Positions 22,707 to 31,657 of a stretch of 64,000 nucleotides of DNA are shown piece by piece. The notes below the pieces were generated by a model. It made no database searches and was not told the origin of the DNA. It was given only the letters and a program-made list of their open reading frames with translations. The stretch's first letter is position 1. Every line of letters begins with the position of its first letter. A program made the translations under genes and the position numbers. The DNA is from Arenicellales bacterium (lineage in GTDB: Bacteria; Pseudomonadota; Gammaproteobacteria; Arenicellales; JAHEKD01), in contig JANQSD010000007.1 in NCBI GenBank assembly GCA_028284225.1, forward strand, positions 62,001 through 126,000, read 5' to 3'.

Positions 22707-24629
22707 ATGTCTAAAAGGATATTCGATTTAATTTGTCTGGGCCGTGCCGCGGTTGATCTGTATGGTCAGCAGGTGGGTGCAAGACTCGAAGACGAGGCTA
22801 GCTTTGCGAAATATCTGGGTGGCTCGGCCGCCAATACAGCTTACGGCTGTTCAATATTAGGCTTAAAGTCAGCCATGTTGACGCGAGTCGGTGATGAACA
22901 CATGGGTAATTTTGTCAGAGAATCACTGGAAAATGCCGGTGTCGATGTCAGTCATGTGAAAACTGATACCCAGCGGTTAACCGGCTTGGTGTTGCTGGGT
23001 ATTAAAGATAAAGATACTTTTCCATTAATCTTTTATCGCAACGATTGTGCTGACATGGCTGTTAGCGCGTATGATTTTAATGAAGCCTTTATTGCCAGTG
23101 CCAAAGCATTTTTAGTTAACGGTACTCATTGCTCAACGGCTAATACTTATAACACTACCAAACAGGCACTAGCCTATGCCAAAGCCAATGCTGTGAAAAC
23201 AGTTTTTGATATTGATTATAGGCCTGTGCTTTGGGGACTCACATCATTAGGTGATGGTGAAACCCGTTTTATCTCAGATCAATCTGTTACTGAACACTTA
23301 CAGACATTGCTGGCGGATTTTGATTTGATTGTCGGTACTGAAGAAGAAATTCACATTGCTGGTGGCAGCGAAGACACTATTGAGGCACTGGAAACGATTC
23401 GTAGCATCAGCCAGGCAACAGTTGTACTCAAGCGTGGAGCGTTGGGTGCCAGCGTGTACCCCGATGCAATCCCCACAGATCTTGATCAAGGCATTACGGT
23501 CAAAGGTGTTAAAGTGGATGTCCTCAATGTACTGGGCGCGGGTGATGCTTTTATGTCCGGCTTTTTACGGGGCTGGATTAATAATGAACCGCATGAAGTA
23601 TCACTCCGATATGCCAATGCCTGTGGGGCGCTGGTTGTATCTAGACACGGTTGTGCACCGGCCATGCCAACGGCAGAGGAGTTGGACGATTATATTGAAC
23701 GTTTAGATGTGATTGATCGGCCTGATCTTGATAAGCGATTAAATTACCTGCACCGCGTGGCCACCCGTGATCCGAAAACTTGGCCAGAGTTGTGTGTATT
23801 AGCGCTTGATCACCGTCAACAATTTGTTGATATGGCCCGCCGTGCCTCGGTTAGCAGCGGCCATATTCCTCATCTTAAAAAATTACTGGTGCAAGCCGCT
23901 GAAGCGGCTAGTGAAAGAACAGGTATTGAAGGTAAATTTGGCTTATTGCTGGATGATACCTATGGTCAAGATTCACTTGACTATGCCACAGGAAAAGATT
24001 GGTGGGTCGGCCGGCCGATAGAATTACCGGGCTCCAGGCCGTTAGAGATTGAAGGCAGAGATGATATTGGGACCAGGTTAAAAAGTTGGCCGGTTGAGCA
24101 GGTAGTAAAATGCCTGGTTTTTTATCATCCTGATGACCCGGTCGCACTCAGGTTGGCACAAGAACGTCAAATTGTCAAAATTTATAATGCCTGTTGCCAC
24201 AGTGGTCATGAATTTTTGCTTGAATTAATTTTGCCTCATGGGTCAGCCGTGGACGAGTTGACATTATTCCGGGCGATGGAGCGAATCTATAATCTAGATG
24301 TTTACCCTGACTGGTGGAAATTACCGCCGCAAACACCAGTTGTTTGGCAAAAGATTGATGCTCTTATCAAACGACGCGCACCTCATTGTCGGGGAATAGT
24401 TATATTAGGTTTGGCCGCTACTGCTGAAAAACTAAAAAAAGGCTTCGCTGAAAGCACATCTAGCGAGATGGTTAAAGGTTTTGCAGTTGGTCGAACGATC
24501 TTTGCAGAGCCTTGTCAGCAGTGGCTTGAGAATAAAATTGATAGTCAGTCACTGATTGATCAAGTGTCTGATAATTATGTAGAACTAATCGAATTCTGGC
24601 AGCAACGCCGGATCAGGAGTGAATCATGA
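22707..24629 (+). CDS. iolC: 5-dehydro-2-deoxygluconokinase fused to DUF2090 domain
   Basis: 640 residues. The first ~325 form a PfkB sugar kinase (GGSAANTAYGCSILG, VLGAGDAFMSGFLRG with the catalytic Asp), the inositol-pathway kinase that phosphorylates 2-deoxy-5-keto-D-gluconate. The C-terminal ~300 form DUF2090, an aldolase-like domain (LCVLALDHRQQFVDMA, LLLDDTYG, CLVFYHPDDP, and KGFAVGRTIF at the end). Fusions of this type are annotated as bifunctional kinase/aldolase. Its stop overlaps the iolD start (ATGA). Confidence 0.92.
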   Translation: MSKRIFDLICLGRAAVDLYGQQVGARLEDEASFAKYLGGSAANTAYGCSILGLKSAMLTRVGDEHMGNFVRESLENAGVDVSHVKTDTQRLTGLVLLGIKDKDTFPLIFYRNDCADMAVSAYDFNEAFIASAKAFLVNGTHCSTANTYNTTKQALAYAKANAVKTVFDIDYRPVLWGLTSLGDGETRFISDQSVTEHLQTLLADFDLIVGTEEEIHIAGGSEDTIEALETIRSISQATVVLKRGALGASVYPDAIPTDLDQGITVKGVKVDVLNVLGAGDAFMSGFLRGWINNEPHEVSLRYANACGALVVSRHGCAPAMPTAEELDDYIERLDVIDRPDLDKRLNYLHRVATRDPKTWPELCVLALDHRQQFVDMARRASVSSGHIPHLKKLLVQAAEAASERTGIEGKFGLLLDDTYGQDSLDYATGKDWWVGRPIELPGSRPLEIEGRDDIGTRLKSWPVEQVVKCLVFYHPDDPVALRLAQERQIVKIYNACCHSGHEFLLELILPHGSAVDELTLFRAMERIYNLDVYPDWWKLPPQTPVVWQKIDALIKRRAPHCRGIVILGLAATAEKLKKGFAESTSSEMVKGFAVGRTIFAEPCQQWLENKIDSQSLIDQVSDNYVELIEFWQQRRIRSES

Positions 24630-26464
24630 ATAGAATCAGGTTAACCGCTGCTCAGGCAATAATAAAGTATCTAGTAGCGCAGAAAACGGTTTATCAAGGT
24701 CAACAGGTCAATCTATTTCACGGCGTGATGGCGATATTCGGTCATGGTAATGTGGCCGGTTTAGGCTTGGCATTGCATGAGTATGAAGATGAGTTGCCTA
24801 CTTATCGTAGTCACAATGAGCAGGCAATGGCGCATACTGCGATTGCTTATGCTAAAACTCATAATCGTCAACGCATGATGGCTTGTACCAGCTCTGTCGG
24901 TCCGGGTGCAACAAATATGGTAACTGCTGCCGCATTGGCGCATGTAAATCGTTTGCCGGTGTTGTTGTTACCCGGTGATGTCTTTGCCTCACGTCGCCCC
25001 GACCCAGTATTACAGCAAGTGGAAGTTTTTGCCGATGCCACAATCAGCGCGAATGATTGTTTTAAACCGGTGAGCCGATACTTTGATCGTATTACCCGGC
25101 CCGAACAGTTAATTTCGAGTTTGCCAGTGGCCATTCAAACCTTAACTGATACCGAGAACTGCGGACCGGTCACACTTGCATTGCCTCAGGATCTGCAAAC
25201 CATGGCCTATGATTACCCTGAAAGTATGTTTGAAGTTAGGGTGCATAAAACCAGACGAACACTGCCAGATCAGTGTGAACTTGAACGCGCCAGCCGATTA
25301 CTTGCTGAGGCAAAGCGACCATTAATTATCGCCGGCGGCGGAGTGCATTATTCACAAGCGGCCCAAACCTTGTCAAAATTTTCCAGTAAACATTTAGTAC
25401 CGGTTGCAGAAACCCAGGCAGGAAAAGGTGCGCTCAACTGGGACCATAGCTGCCAAGCAGGTGCCATTGGCGTGACCGGCTCCAGTTCCGCCAATACACT
25501 TGCTGGCCAGGCAGATGTGATTCTGGCTGTAGGCACACGGTTACAGGATTTTACTACTGGGTCACGTTCACTGTTTAATCCTAATGCTCAGTTAATTCAA
25601 CTGAATGTCGGCCGCTTTGACGCCATTAAGCATAATGCAGTTTCATTAATTGGCGATGCCAAGGTGACTTTAAAACGACTTTCTGAGAGCCTGAGTGACT
25701 GGCATTCACAGTCCGACTGGTTTGAAACCAAGCAGCAACTTGTGGATATTTGGAATGCATCGGTTGATGAACTAACTAAAGCCACTGATACTGATCGGCC
25801 TTCTGATGCACAAGTTCTAGGTGCAGTTAATCGACATGCACAAGCCGATGACATTGTCGTTGGTGCCGCAGGCAGTTTGCCCGCTGAGTTACACAAACAT
25901 TGGCGCACGACACATGATAAGGGCTATCACATGGAATATGGTTTTTCCTGTATGGGTTATGAAATCGCCGGTGGCTTGGGTGTCAAAATGGCTCGACCTG
26001 ATGCTGAGGTCTATGTGTTGGTGGGCGATGGCAGCTATTTAATGATGAACTCAGAAATCGCCTCATCTGTGATGCTTGGACATAAACTCATTATTGTGGT
26101 TTTGGATAACCGTGGATTTAGTTGCATTAATCGGTTGCAAAATTCAGTTGGTGGCGAATCATTTAATAATCTTCTTGATCATGGCACCAAAGGTGAATCA
26201 CCGGATATTAATTTTGCAGCCCATGCAGCTGCGATGGGCGCTGAATCCGAACAAGTCACTGGTATTGACAAGCTGGAACAAGCCCTTGAGCGTGCCAAAC
26301 AGGCAGATAAAACCTATGTAATCGCACTAAAAACGGACCCACTTGAATCGTCAGCAGCCGGTGGTTGCTGGTGGGAAGTTGCCGTACCTGAAACATCGTC
26401 GGTTGAATCTGTACAAGTCGCACGTCAACGCTATATCGATGCGCTCAAACAACAACCCAATTAG
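24626..26464 (+). CDS. iolD: 3D-(3,5/4)-trihydroxycyclohexane-1,2-dione hydrolase
   Basis: 612 residues, ThDP-dependent enzyme of the acetolactate-synthase fold. N-terminal domain with the SHNEQAMAHTAIAYA region (catalytic Glu), middle domain (RPLIIAGGGVHYS), and the C-terminal ThDP/Mg site GDGSYLMMNSEI...VLDNRGFSC. It opens the ring of the dione to 5-deoxy-D-glucuronate. ATGA overlap with iolC upstream and 12-bp gap to iolE downstream. Confidence 0.95.
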   Translation: MNRIRLTAAQAIIKYLVAQKTVYQGQQVNLFHGVMAIFGHGNVAGLGLALHEYEDELPTYRSHNEQAMAHTAIAYAKTHNRQRMMACTSSVGPGATNMVTAAALAHVNRLPVLLLPGDVFASRRPDPVLQQVEVFADATISANDCFKPVSRYFDRITRPEQLISSLPVAIQTLTDTENCGPVTLALPQDLQTMAYDYPESMFEVRVHKTRRTLPDQCELERASRLLAEAKRPLIIAGGGVHYSQAAQTLSKFSSKHLVPVAETQAGKGALNWDHSCQAGAIGVTGSSSANTLAGQADVILAVGTRLQDFTTGSRSLFNPNAQLIQLNVGRFDAIKHNAVSLIGDAKVTLKRLSESLSDWHSQSDWFETKQQLVDIWNASVDELTKATDTDRPSDAQVLGAVNRHAQADDIVVGAAGSLPAELHKHWRTTHDKGYHMEYGFSCMGYEIAGGLGVKMARPDAEVYVLVGDGSYLMMNSEIASSVMLGHKLIIVVLDNRGFSCINRLQNSVGGESFNNLLDHGTKGESPDINFAAHAAAMGAESEQVTGIDKLEQALERAKQADKTYVIALKTDPLESSAAGGCWWEVAVPETSSVESVQVARQRYIDALKQQPN

Positions 26465-26476
26465 GATTATACGAAC

Positions 26477-27364
26477 ATGACACTTGAAATTGGTATTAAC
26501 CCGATTACCTGGAGTAATGATGATTTGCCTGAGCTTGGTGGCCAGACTTCATTAGAAATCTGCCTATCCGAGGGTGCCAGGGCCGGTTATCAGGGTTTTG
26601 AATTGGGCAATAAGTTTCCTCGTCAGTCAGAAAAGCTGGGTTCAATTCTGGATGCCTATAGTTTGAAAATGGTGTCAGGTTGGTACGGTGCCGGATTACT
26701 TCAACATGATGTTGATGAAGAAATTAGCCTCATGCAGGAACACTTGAAATTACATCAGGACATGGGTTGTCAAGTCATGGTATTTGCTGAAGTGTCCGGT
26801 TCGGTGCAGACAAAACGTAATGTGCCAGTATCACAGCGGCCGGTGATGAATGACGAGCAATGGAAGATATTGACAAATCGTCTTAACCGGATTGCGCTGT
26901 ACTTAAATGATCAGGGTTTGCAAATGGCCTATCATTACCATATGGGTACGGTGATTGAACAACGCCATGAGGTGGATCGACTGATGGCAGAAACGTCGGA
27001 TGCTGTCGGTTTGCTGGTTGATACGGGACATATGCATTTTGCAGGCGGGGACAACCTTGAATTGATTAAAGATTACGCAGCACGAGTCACACATGTGCAT
27101 TGTAAAGATGTCCGTCAACTGGTGCTTGATGATGTTAAAAACCGAAATTTAAGTTTTCTGGATGCCGTGCTGAATGGGGTCTTTACCGTGCCAGGTGATG
27201 GTTGCATTGATTTTGATCAGGTGATTCAGGCCCTTAAGACAATTGATTATCAAGGCTGGTTAGTGGTCGAAGCAGAACAGGATCCAGCCGTAGCGCCACC
27301 ATTTGAATACGCCAGTAAAGGCTATAACCATTTAAACACATTAGTGGAAAAATATTATGGCTGA
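26477..27364 (+). CDS. iolE: Inosose dehydratase
   Basis: 295 residues of the xylose-isomerase-like TIM barrel. Sequence hallmarks are GINPITWSNDDLPELGG at the start, YHYHMGTVIE, LLVDTGHMHFAGGD (metal ligands) and THVHCKDVR. Dehydrates 2-keto-myo-inositol to the diketone that IolD uses. Overlaps the next ORF by 8 bp. Confidence 0.95.
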   Translation: MTLEIGINPITWSNDDLPELGGQTSLEICLSEGARAGYQGFELGNKFPRQSEKLGSILDAYSLKMVSGWYGAGLLQHDVDEEISLMQEHLKLHQDMGCQVMVFAEVSGSVQTKRNVPVSQRPVMNDEQWKILTNRLNRIALYLNDQGLQMAYHYHMGTVIEQRHEVDRLMAETSDAVGLLVDTGHMHFAGGDNLELIKDYAARVTHVHCKDVRQLVLDDVKNRNLSFLDAVLNGVFTVPGDGCIDFDQVIQALKTIDYQGWLVVEAEQDPAVAPPFEYASKGYNHLNTLVEKYYG

Positions 27365-27635
27365 TTTATTAATCAAGCCAGAATTGTCACAATCACGTAT
27401 TCAACACATTACGCCTGAGAATGCAGGTTGGACTTATGTCGGTTTTGAGGTCTATCGACTTGCAGTTGGTGAAGCACTCGCACAAACGACTGACGACCAA
27501 GAGGTTTGTATAGTTATCTTAAGCGGCAAGGCAGATATTGCCTCGGCAAACACATCCTGGAAAAACCTAGGCCATCGAATCAGAACCTGGCGTTTTTATA
27601 ATGACCTTGATCATGAGTGGATCATCAATGTCTAA
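27357..27635 (+). pseudogene. iolB: 5-deoxyglucuronate isomerase gene with large in-frame internal deletion
   Basis: The 92-residue ORF keeps the N-terminus of ordinary IolB (LIKPELSQSRIQHITPENAG, YVGFEVYRL, VCIVILSGKADI) and then, at about residue 76, goes straight to the typical IolB C-terminus (RTWRFYNDLDHEWI). IolB proteins are about 270 residues, so ~170 codons with the metal-site HKHD region are gone, but the frame is intact. The product cannot be an active isomerase. A full-length IolB-like protein is encoded at 29781 in the same operon. Confidence 0.8.
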
Positions 27636-28641
27636 CCTAGATACTGATGTTTTTAAAGTTGCTTTATTCGGAGCAGGCAGAATCGGTCAGATTCATGCCC
27701 ACAATATTGCCAGTCATCCGCACAGTAAGCTCAGCGCGGTGGTGGATATTAATCAAGATGCCGCCTCAGTGCTCGCAGATAAATACGATGCACAAGTGGC
27801 GACTGCAGAACAGGTTTTTTCAGATGAAAATGTTGATGCGGTATTAATCGCTTCTGCAACCGATAGCCACGCTGATTTGATTGAACGTGCCGCCCAAGCA
27901 AATAAAAAAATTTTTTGTGAAAAGCCCATTGATTTAAGCCTTGATCGAGTTAACCGTTGCCTTGAGATCGTTGATCAACATCAGGCTACATTGTTTATTG
28001 GTTTTAATCGCCGGTTTGATAAAAATTTTGCTGCATTAAAACACGAGCTAAATAACGGTATGATTGGTAAACCGGAGTTGGTACTTATCAATTCACGCGA
28101 CCCAGGTTTACCGCCGCTGTCATATCTTGAAGCTTCCGGTGGATTGTTCCGGGACATGAGTATTCATGATTTCGACATGGCATGCTGGTTGATGGGTCAA
28201 ACACCGGTGAGTGTTCTGGCCGTCGGCGCGTGTTTGGTGAATCCTGAGGTTGAAGCGGTTGGAGATATTGATACCGGTGTGATCACACTTAAGTTTGCTA
28301 CCGGTGCAATAGCTGTCATTATGAATAGCCGCCGCACGACTTACGGCTACGATCAACGAATCGAAGTTCACGGCTGTAACGGCATGCTACAAGCCGAAAA
28401 TGAAGTTGAATCAACCCTGGTCAAAACTAATGAGCAGGGTGTTATCCGCCAGAAACCGCTACATTTTTTTCTAGAACGTTATTCCAGTGCCTACAAAGCA
28501 GAATGGCATCATTTTGTGGGTGTGTTGACTGGACAGCAATCTCCTGAGGTCAGTGGAAAAGATGGTCAAACCGCATTAATGATTGCTAATGCGGCCATCG
28601 CTTCACTCAAAACAGGTCAAAATCAAATACTAAATGACTAA
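27628..28641 (+). CDS. iolG: myo-inositol 2-dehydrogenase
   Basis: 337 residues from the ATG at 27628 (overlapping the end of the deleted iolB by 8 bp). The longer frame from 27601 lacks a ribosome site. Rossmann motif GAGRIGQIHAHNI, catalytic lysine CEKPID, and SGGLFRDMSIHDFDMACW with the catalytic Asp/His pair, as in IolG. Oxidises myo-inositol to 2-keto-myo-inositol with NAD+, the first pathway step. Confidence 0.93.
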   Translation: MSNLDTDVFKVALFGAGRIGQIHAHNIASHPHSKLSAVVDINQDAASVLADKYDAQVATAEQVFSDENVDAVLIASATDSHADLIERAAQANKKIFCEKPIDLSLDRVNRCLEIVDQHQATLFIGFNRRFDKNFAALKHELNNGMIGKPELVLINSRDPGLPPLSYLEASGGLFRDMSIHDFDMACWLMGQTPVSVLAVGACLVNPEVEAVGDIDTGVITLKFATGAIAVIMNSRRTTYGYDQRIEVHGCNGMLQAENEVESTLVKTNEQGVIRQKPLHFFLERYSSAYKAEWHHFVGVLTGQQSPEVSGKDGQTALMIANAAIASLKTGQNQILND

Positions 28642-28816
28642 TCGATTTTTTCTCAGCAGTGTCAAAATTGGTAAACAGCCATTCAGGGTGTATGCCCAGT
28701 ATGAGTCAAACCATCCACTGCTTGTCCATCAATCACTGATCAAACGGATTGAAAACAGTGCATTATTTATTGCGGATGTTAAATCAGTAGATCAGGTTAG
28801 ACGAGGTAAGGCATGA
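28634..28816 (+). CDS. 60-residue protein of unknown function, translationally coupled
   Basis: Starts 8 bp inside the end of iolG and ends in an ATGA overlap with the next kinase, so it is embedded in the operon like a real gene. Sequence (MTNRFFLSSVKIGKQPFRVY at the start) is basic with no known motif. As with iolB just upstream, it may be the in-frame remnant of a longer gene. Confidence 0.55.
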   Translation: MTNRFFLSSVKIGKQPFRVYAQYESNHPLLVHQSLIKRIENSALFIADVKSVDQVRRGKA

Positions 28817-29766
28817 CTCTTATTCAAGGCAATCGCTTTTTGGTTCTCGGGCGTGCCGGTATGGATTTATATGCTCAACCGGTTAATACATCGATTGAAG
28901 CCGCCCATCAATACATGGCATGCCTGGGAGGTTCGGCCGGTAATATCGCAGCTTCTTTAGCCCGGCTAGGCAATCAGGTCAGCATGGTTAGTTGTGTGTC
29001 TGATGATCCAGTGGGCCGATTCACGCTTCAGGAACTCGAGCGATATGGTGTCTCAACGGATTATGTCTATACGCTTGGCGGTGAATCCAGAACTAATCTG
29101 GCCGTCGTCGATACTCGGGGTAAAGCTACGCAAGCAGTGATTTATCGAAATAACGCTGTGGACTTTGAACTAACACCCGAACACGTTGAATCCATTGATT
29201 ACGCTAAACATGATGCGTTGATTATTGCCTGTGCAGCCTTGGCAAAAACACCGTCAGCCGATGCGGTGTTTAGAGCAATCGACTTTGCTGGTCAAGCTGG
29301 ATTATGCGTTATTCTGGATATCGACTATCGCCCTTATTCGTGGGCATCAGTCAATCAAGCCAGTCATCGCTATCTAAAGGCAGTACGGCACGCCGATATA
29401 GTGATTGGTAATGACGAAGAATTTAATGTGATGGCGGCCAACCAAACAACGGGCATTAAACTGGCTGAAGAATTAGGTAAGTCACGCCTGGTGATCTATA
29501 AAATGGGTCAAAAAGGGGCAATTACCTTTAGCCCAGATAAAAATTTTGAAACGCCGATATTTGTGGTTAAAGCACTTAAACCCACCGGTGCCGGTGATGC
29601 CTTTATGGGTGGTTTTTGCTCAGCTCTGGCTCAGGGTTTTTCTGTCAATGAAGCCGTTACACAGGGTGCTGCCAATGCGGCAATCGTTGTGTCAAAAGAA
29701 GGCTGTGCGCCTGCTATGCCTAATAATGCTGAGTTAAATGCATTTCTAAACAAATATCAAACCTAG
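28813..29766 (+). CDS. Second IolC-like PfkB kinase
   Basis: 317 residues: LVLGRAGMDLYAQPV at the start, CLGGSAGNIAASLARLG, ILDIDYRPYSW, and PTGAGDAFMGGFCSAL with the catalytic Asp. It resembles the kinase half of the 22707 protein (same LDIDYRP-type and SKEGCAPAMP blocks) but lacks DUF2090. With the isomerase and aldolase genes that follow it makes a second isomerase-kinase-aldolase set, probably for another inositol isomer or as replacement for the damaged iolB branch. Confidence 0.88.
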   Translation: MTLIQGNRFLVLGRAGMDLYAQPVNTSIEAAHQYMACLGGSAGNIAASLARLGNQVSMVSCVSDDPVGRFTLQELERYGVSTDYVYTLGGESRTNLAVVDTRGKATQAVIYRNNAVDFELTPEHVESIDYAKHDALIIACAALAKTPSADAVFRAIDFAGQAGLCVILDIDYRPYSWASVNQASHRYLKAVRHADIVIGNDEEFNVMAANQTTGIKLAEELGKSRLVIYKMGQKGAITFSPDKNFETPIFVVKALKPTGAGDAFMGGFCSALAQGFSVNEAVTQGAANAAIVVSKEGCAPAMPNNAELNAFLNKYQT

Positions 29767-29780
29767 GACAGGGAGACTTT

Positions 29781-30623
29781 ATGCACATTGCACCGTATGA
29801 GAATCACAATCAGGCTATTGTCGATGTGGGAAATAGTACTGTACCACTGAATTATTTCAATATTGTCAAATTAAAGCGTGGTGAGCTGTTTGAATACCGA
29901 CTTGAGGCCTTTGAAACCTGTATTGTACCGGCCACCGGTACGGTTGATGTCCAAGTAGGTACTATGCAATTTGAAGGTGTTGGCAATCGGGGCAGTGACG
30001 TTTGGGACGGTGAACCGGAAGGTGTTTATGTTCCCACAAACCTGAGCGTAGAATTGATTTGCCAATCAGACAGGGCAGAAATCTTCATTGCCGGTGCGAA
30101 ATATGACAAGACCTTAGAACCGTTTGCAGTGCGCGCCGATGAGTTGGACTTGGTTCAATATGGTAGTGATGACACCAAAACCCATCGCAAAATCAAACAC
30201 ATACTGGGTCAGAAATACCACGATCGGGTGGGTAGGTTATTAGTCTCTGAATTATTTACCGTAGGGCAAGGCGGCTGGTCGGGTTTTCCAAGCCATAAGC
30301 ATGATACAGACCGTGTACCGGTCGAAACCCGCCATGATGAAACGTATAATTTCCGTTTTAAACCCAACTACGGTTCAGGTTTACAGTTATTACAAAAAGA
30401 TGAGAACAGCCCGGGCGAGGCTTATCATGTGGTTGATGGTTCTACCTTTTGTATAGATAAGGGTTATCATCCCAGCGTGGTGATGCCGGGATACGAAATG
30501 TATTACTTCACTATTTTAGCCGGTTTATCTCAACGTAGTCTTATTCAGTATTTTCAACCCGTTCATGCCAGCCAGGTTGACACCATTCCCGGGATAAAAG
30601 ACATGATTGCCAAGTTTAAATGA
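29781..30623 (+). CDS. IolB-like 5-deoxyglucuronate isomerase, full length
   Basis: 280 residues, KduI/IolB double-cupin fold. The metal-site block reads FPSHKHDTDRVPVETRHDET, then GYHPSVVMPGYEMYYF. Isomerises 5-deoxy-D-glucuronate to 2-deoxy-5-keto-D-gluconate. It is only distantly similar to the N-terminal part of the deleted iolB, and has an unusual C-terminal tail (VHASQVDTIPGIKDMIAKFK) in place of the FYND-HEW end. Ends in an ATGA overlap with the aldolase gene. Confidence 0.85.
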   Translation: MHIAPYENHNQAIVDVGNSTVPLNYFNIVKLKRGELFEYRLEAFETCIVPATGTVDVQVGTMQFEGVGNRGSDVWDGEPEGVYVPTNLSVELICQSDRAEIFIAGAKYDKTLEPFAVRADELDLVQYGSDDTKTHRKIKHILGQKYHDRVGRLLVSELFTVGQGGWSGFPSHKHDTDRVPVETRHDETYNFRFKPNYGSGLQLLQKDENSPGEAYHVVDGSTFCIDKGYHPSVVMPGYEMYYFTILAGLSQRSLIQYFQPVHASQVDTIPGIKDMIAKFK

Positions 30624-31450
30624 GTCTGGCCAGTCTTACTGAGGTTTTAAAACCTGCTTATGAACAAGGTTTTGCTGTTCCCGGCTTTGTAGTGCTTGGG
30701 CTTGAAGATGCACGTGCATACGTTAAAGCAGCAGAGCAAGAGAATGCTGCAGTCATACTGCAAACAGGGCCGAATTGCCGTCGGCACACCCCGTTACCGA
30801 TTTTGGCGACAATGTTGCGTCATCTGGCCCAACAGGTCAGTGTGCCGGTGGTCGTGCATCTGGATCATGCCTTTTCTATAGATGAATGCAAACAGGCTAT
30901 TAAACTGGGCTACACCTCGGTGATGTATGACGGTTCGAGTTTGCCATTTGAACAAAATCTGGCAAACACGGCACAGATTGTTGAGTTGGCAAGGCAAGCC
31001 GGAGTGTCAGTTGAGGCTGAACTGGGTGTGGTGGGCTATGATCAGGGTCAGTCTTCACAGGCCACAGACCCGGCTGAGGCCCGAAAGTTTGCCCAGCAGA
31101 CTGGGATTGATGCCCTAGCAATATCGATTGGTAATCTTCACTTGCAGACAGCCCGTTCAAGCAAGATTGACTGCGACATACTTCAACGAATACAAGCCGG
31201 AACTGACCTGCCGTTAGTGATCCACGGCGGCTCTGGAATTGCAACTCCCCAGCGCCGGCGATTGGCATTAAACAGTCAGGTTTGCAAATTTAATATCGGT
31301 ACTGAACTGCGGATGGTTTTTGGTAGTAGTCTGCGTGAAACACTTGCTTCCCTGCCTGATAGCTTTGATCGTATTGAATTATTAAGTGCAACAGAAAAAC
31401 CGCTTAAACAGGCTGCCGCACAAATTATCCGTTCATTTTTGCCTAGTTAA
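30620..31450 (+). CDS. Class II aldolase, IolJ/GatY-like
   Basis: 276 residues: VPVVVHLDHAF (zinc His), VEAELGVVGYDQ, SIGNLHLQ, VIHGGSGIA. This is the zinc-dependent aldolase group that includes IolJ, which splits 2-deoxy-5-keto-D-gluconate-6-phosphate into dihydroxyacetone phosphate and malonate semialdehyde. Final gene of the 12-kb operon. With the DUF2090 domain of the 22707 protein it gives the cell two possible aldolases. Confidence 0.85.
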   Translation: MSLASLTEVLKPAYEQGFAVPGFVVLGLEDARAYVKAAEQENAAVILQTGPNCRRHTPLPILATMLRHLAQQVSVPVVVHLDHAFSIDECKQAIKLGYTSVMYDGSSLPFEQNLANTAQIVELARQAGVSVEAELGVVGYDQGQSSQATDPAEARKFAQQTGIDALAISIGNLHLQTARSSKIDCDILQRIQAGTDLPLVIHGGSGIATPQRRRLALNSQVCKFNIGTELRMVFGSSLRETLASLPDSFDRIELLSATEKPLKQAAAQIIRSFLPS

Positions 31451-31588
31451 CCCATACGCTCACTCAATGTCATGGGAGCAATTATTTACTGAATCATCTT
31501 ATTTAAAATGCCCCATGGGTCTACTTAAATATTTAAAACAACTGATTTCAATTTCAAAATGAAAAACACTTAAATATTCTATAAATAT

Positions 31589-31617
31589 TTGAAATAGAAT
31601 AATTATTCTAATACATT
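31589..31617 (+). promoter_or_regulatory. Promoter of the dioxygenase-dehydrogenase pair with perfect operator
   Basis: -35 TTGAAA (31589-31594), operator TAGAA-TAATTA-TTCTA (31595-31610, a perfect palindrome), -10 TACATT (31612-31617), spacing 17 bp. Same design as at 19184 and 16865. The -10 covers the TTG at 31616, so translation must start downstream. Confidence 0.75.
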
Positions 31618-31657
31618 GGATAAGAGATGCTTAATAAATGGTGATGAGTACAAGACG

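Noticed and set aside
30900-31268. 122-residue minus-strand ORF opposite the aldolase gene
   Set aside because: Fully antisense to conserved aldolase motifs. A shadow.
31616-31657. Upstream TTG start for the dioxygenase gene
   Set aside because: The TTG overlaps the -10 element of the operator-controlled promoter, so it would not be in the transcript.
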